DNA of 64,000 nt from Bolinopsis microptera (Eukaryota > Ctenophora > Tentaculata > Lobata > Bolinopsidae), in contig NC_087080.1 of assembly GCF_026151205.1 (NCBI RefSeq), forward strand, positions 5,931,096-5,995,095, in the 5' to 3' direction. The first letter of the stretch is position 1; every line of letters starts with the position of its first letter. Position numbers and translations under genes: made by a program. The notes under the pieces were generated by a model that saw only the letters and a list, made by a program, of their open reading frames with translations, was not told the DNA's origin and did not search any database. Positions 61,109-64,000 of the stretch are shown one piece after another.

Positions 61109-63525
61109 TTAATACGACATGAAGTAAATAATCATAATTATATTCATAGTTACGGAATCTGTATAGTAAGGTTGTGTTCCAAATCCGGATGAAATTGCTG
61201 TTCCGTTAGATTTGTTCTCGTCCTCCGTTTCCTCTTCTACCTCCGTTTCCTCTTCTACCTCCGTTTCCTCTTCTATCTCCGTTTCCTCTTCTATCTCCGT
61301 TTCCTCTTCTACATCTGTTTCCTCTTCTACATTCGTTTCCTCTTCTACCTCCGTTTCCTCTTCTATAGTTGTTTCCTCTTCTACCTCCGTTTCCTCTTTT
61401 ACATTATTTTCCTCTTCTACCTCCGTTTCCTCTTCTACCTCCGTTTCCTCTTCTACATTATTTTCCTCTTCTACATTCGTTTCCTCTTCTACCTCCGTTT
61501 CCTCTTCTATAGTTGTTTCCTCTTCTACCTCCGTTTCCTCTTTTACATTATTTTCCTCTTCTACATTCGTTTCCTCTTCTACCTCCGTTTCCTCTTCTAT
61601 AGTTGTTTCCTCTTCTACCTCCGTTTCCTCTTTTACATTATTTTCCTCTTCTACATTCGTTTCCTCTTCTACCTCCGTTTCCTCTTTTACATTATTTTCC
61701 TCTTCTACCTCCGTTTCCTCTTCTACCTCCGTTTCCTCTTCTACCTCCGTTTCCTCTTCTACATTCGTTTCCTCTTCTACCTCCGTTTCCTCTTCTATAG
61801 TTGTTTCCTCTTCTACCTCCGTTTCCTCTTTTACATTATTTTCCTCTTCTACATTCGTTTCCTCTTCTACCTCCGTTTCCTCTTCTATAGTTGTTTCCTC
61901 TTCTACCTCCGTTTCCTCTTCTACCTCCGTTTCCTCTTCTATAGTTGTTTCCTCTTCTACCTCCGTTTCCTCTTCTACATTCTTTTCCTCTTCTACCTCT
62001 GTTTCCTCTTCTACCTCCGTTTCCTCTTCTACCTCCGTTTCCTCTTCCACATACATTTCCTCCTCTACATTCGTTTCCTCTTCTACCTCCGTTTCCTCTT
62101 CTACCTCCGTTTCCTCTTGATCTTCTACATACGTTTCCTCTTCTACAATCGTTTCCTCTTCTACCTCCGTGTCCTCTTCTACCTCCATTTCCTCTTCTAC
62201 CTCCGTCTCATCTTCATCTTTCTCCACTTCACAAAATCCACAAGATTTTGCGCAATTAACTGTCATAGACTCATAGTGTTCGCTACCTGTGGATTATTTG
62301 GACATTAGGATTTGAGCAAGACTTTGGATGTAAATTGCAGGAAAGAAAATCCTTTTTATCGCACTCAAATAAGCTCTTTCATTCAAATTTCTGATTGTTT
62401 CTGAATAGACGCAGTGGAGACAGATTCTAATGGAAATAAATAGCTGAATAACGTATCGACATTTCTACGTCATACTCATATTCTGAAATAGTATTAATTC
62501 AATTATAACGATCAATATGTACATGATTAAAAATTTGACGACGAAATTTATTTCAAACAAAATATATAACTGTAAAATAGTTATCCACTGTAAAACAGTG
62601 GATTTTACAGTGGATAACTATTTTACAGTCATATATTTTGTTTGAAATAAATTTCGTCGTCAAATTTTTAATGTACATATTGATCGCTATAATTGAATTA
62701 ATACTATTTCAGAATATGTATTCGACGTAGAAATGTCGATACGTTATTCAGCTATTTATTTCCATTAGAATCTGTCTTCACTGAGTCTATTCGGAAACAA
62801 TCAGAAATTTGAATGAAAGAACTATCAAATCATGAGACTCAATAACACTACACGAATCCACCAGATTACTCAAATAAGCAATGTTTGTTACATATTGTAC
62901 CTGAATCGCAGTATCCATTAGACATCCAACTCGCGCAGTTTCCAGCATGTTCAGAATTGTCTGCACAACCTGTGGATGTTTGAAAGGTCTTTTGATATCT
63001 AAAAACCACAAGCGTCACGACGAAAATATTTTCCGTTTATTTATAAGAAAGGCATCATGTAGCCGGTGGGCCCGACATGATACGACATATCTCGACACGT
63101 CGGGGTTTGTCGGGGTTTGTCGGGATTCGTTAATAATGGATGAAAAGTGATAAGAAGTTGCTTAAAGAAGATTGATCAATGGCAGTCACGGGCTGTTGAT
63201 TTTTTTTTTAAATTTTTATTTACGTATTTATTTATTTATTTATTTAAAACTTTTAAAAATAAATAATAATAAACAGAGGCCTCATGTAGCCGGTGGGCCC
63301 GACATGATACGACATATCTCGACACGTCGGGGTTTGTCGGGGTTTGTCGAGCCTGGAGGCTACATGTTGCCTTAAGAAGCGATTGCAAAAACAAATAATT
63401 TCTGCCATATTGTTCAAAGTTTAGTCTTGAAGTCTTAGTAATCTTACCATCTCCAACCTCCTTCACTTGACAAAAGCCACAAGTCTTAGCGCAATTAAAA
63501 AGCATTCCTCCATAGTGTTCACTAC
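61109..63525 (-). CDS. Tandem ShKT-domain protein with long acidic repeat tail (5' end missing)
   Basis: Reverse strand exons 63525-63448, 62969-62901 and 62286-61109, all GT-AG with phase-1 introns. Each intron falls inside or beside an ShKT domain, so the domains are built from half-domain exons. The first exon ends one ShKT domain ('NCAKTCGFC'). The second and third form a complete six-cysteine ShKT: 'GCADNSEHAGNCASWMSNGY' then 'CDSGSEHYESMTVNCAKSCG' and FC. About 340 residues of hexapeptide repeats (EVEEET, TIEEET, NVEEEN, NVKEET) follow, and the protein ends in a hydrophobic 'SVTMNIIMIIYFMSY'. ShKT domains occur in cnidarian and nematode enzymes, secreted proteins and channel-blocking peptides; the domain alone does not make this a toxin. 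The N-terminus, including any signal peptide, lies beyond 63525, probably outside the window. Confidence 0.8.
61217..62210 (-). repeat. 18-bp coding repeat (acidic hexapeptide) with ~90-bp higher-order unit
   Basis: About 55 copies of an 18-bp unit encoding EVEEET and variants. Blocks of five units (EVEEET-TIEEET-EVEEET-NVEEEN-NVKEET) recur several times, showing expansion by unequal exchange of a larger repeat. The frame is kept throughout. Confidence 0.9.
62375..62820. repeat. 446-bp near-perfect palindrome in ShKT gene intron
   Basis: Two ~220-bp arms meet at about 62597. Landmarks 'ctaatggaaataaatagctg', 'aacgtatcgacatttctacg' and 'aaatttgacgacgaaattta' on the left recur in reverse complement on the right with only a few differences. 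It would fold into one long hairpin in the pre-mRNA of the ShKT gene. Confidence 0.9.
63051..63349. repeat. Direct repeat of ~70 bp, two copies
   Basis: 63051-63121 and 63278-63349 share 'catgtagccggtgggcccga' and 'cgacatatctcgacacgtcg' plus two GGGGTTTGTC units. Copy 2 is also followed by an inverted 'ggctacatg' (63358-63366), which pairs with its own 'catgtagcc'. Confidence 0.85.
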
Positions 63526-64000
63526 CTGTAGATTGTAGTTACGTTTATTGACAATGTTTTTAATGCAATATTAAGGGGGCCGGGGGGGGGTCTTCATCAA
63601 AATTCTCTCGAAATCGACTTTATAGTTGTTTCTGATAGAGGGGAGTGATATCTATCAGCTGCTTTTGGTCCCATGGAAAAATATTGTTCCTAGCCGAAAT
63701 TATCGCTGGTCAAAGGTCAGCGCTTATGTGTAATTGTATTGTGCGAGCGATTTTCAATCGCGCGTTCTGAAAATCGAGTCTAAAAATCTATCTTCTCCTA
63801 CATTTTTTGAGCAATCACCCTCAAACTTTTAGGATATGTTCTTTGGATCAGTAAGAAGAGAACTCTAGAGCCAGAATTTTGAGATAGGCCTTTAAAGATT
63901 TTTAATCCGATTTTGAAATTCTTGGACCTCTAAAAATTAAGGTCCAAGAATTTCAAAATCGAATTAAAAATCTTTAAAGGCCTATCTCAAAATTCTGGCT
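63526..64000. other. Right edge of window, non-coding with palindrome
   Basis: No exon seen that supplies the first half of the ShKT domain ending at 63448. Contains a poly-G stretch (about 63580-63591) and the palindrome described separately. Confidence 0.4.
63869..64000. repeat. Palindrome of at least 132 bp reaching the window end
   Basis: The arm beginning 'agccagaattttgagatagg' at 63869 returns in reverse complement ending exactly at 64000 ('aaaattctggct'), with one mismatch over 61 bp and a centre near 63935. Since the match runs to the last base, it probably continues outside. Confidence 0.9.

Noticed and set aside
61212-62120. 302-codon Ser/Thr/Val-rich frame on the plus strand
   Set aside because: It is the exact antisense of the acidic 18-bp coding repeat of the ShKT gene, which has splice sites and domain context.
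63236-63505. 89-codon frame as a stand-alone gene
   Set aside because: Only the part up to 63448 is coding; it is an internal ShKT half-exon bounded by an acceptor at 63526 and a donor at 63447.

Overview
The window looks like nuclear DNA of an early-branching animal, most probably a cnidarian. The evidence is AT-rich DNA, genes split by short GT-AG introns, single-exon class A GPCR genes, a tandem ShKT-domain protein, and animal orthologues (BTBD19, SPATA4, axonemal DNAI1, AP3M, PAN2, cystathionine gamma-lyase). I cannot place it to class or species from sequence alone. I see no bacterial operon, rRNA operon or CRISPR array.

Left third (1-25 kb): three divergent rhodopsin-type GPCR genes (1869-3119 +, 8560-9606 -, 22970-23860 +). 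Two decayed GPCR copies lie near them (about 12420-12800 - and 24790-25085 +). A cystathionine gamma-lyase locus (3801-7892 +) lacks its N-terminal third here and carries a one-base frame break. A 2.3 kb non-autonomous DNA element with terminal inverted repeats (9610-11934) sits inside the first codons of the second GPCR gene. A secreted cysteine-rich protein (16229-17017 -) is followed by repeat-rich intergenic DNA.

Middle (25-46 kb): BTBD19 (25739-27974 -, six exons), SPATA4 (29808-31984 -, seven exons) and an intronless DNAI1 (32757-34793 -). SPATA4 and DNAI1 are both linked to cilia or flagella. Next comes a nested pair of hAT-like elements, with target-site duplications still readable, around a Copia-like gag fragment (34956-36470). 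Then follow a small ankyrin-repeat gene (40929-44214 +), a C2H2 zinc-finger exon on the opposite strand inside its first intron, and an unrecognised multi-exon gene (44123-45947 +).

Right third (46-64 kb): AP3M, the mu subunit of AP-3 (50194-53714 +, nine exons, 417 aa), carries a TA-flanked MITE in intron 2. The first 13 exons of PAN2 (54962-59974 +, 657 codons) follow; the rest must lie beyond the window. A reverse-strand gene (61109-63525) encodes ShKT domains and a long acidic hexapeptide-repeat tail.

The most distinctive non-coding signals are long near-perfect palindromes (15195-15386, 22491-22626, 62375-62820, 63869-64000 and running off the end) and arrays of palindromic 6-8-mers at fixed spacing (CACGTG every 11 bp at 28894; TGACGTCA every 22 bp at 59191). 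I did not find a convincing unknown multi-gene system. The best candidates for new biology are the acidic ShKT protein, the secreted protein with internal repeats, the unrecognised gene at 44-46 kb, and the transposon-altered GPCR start.
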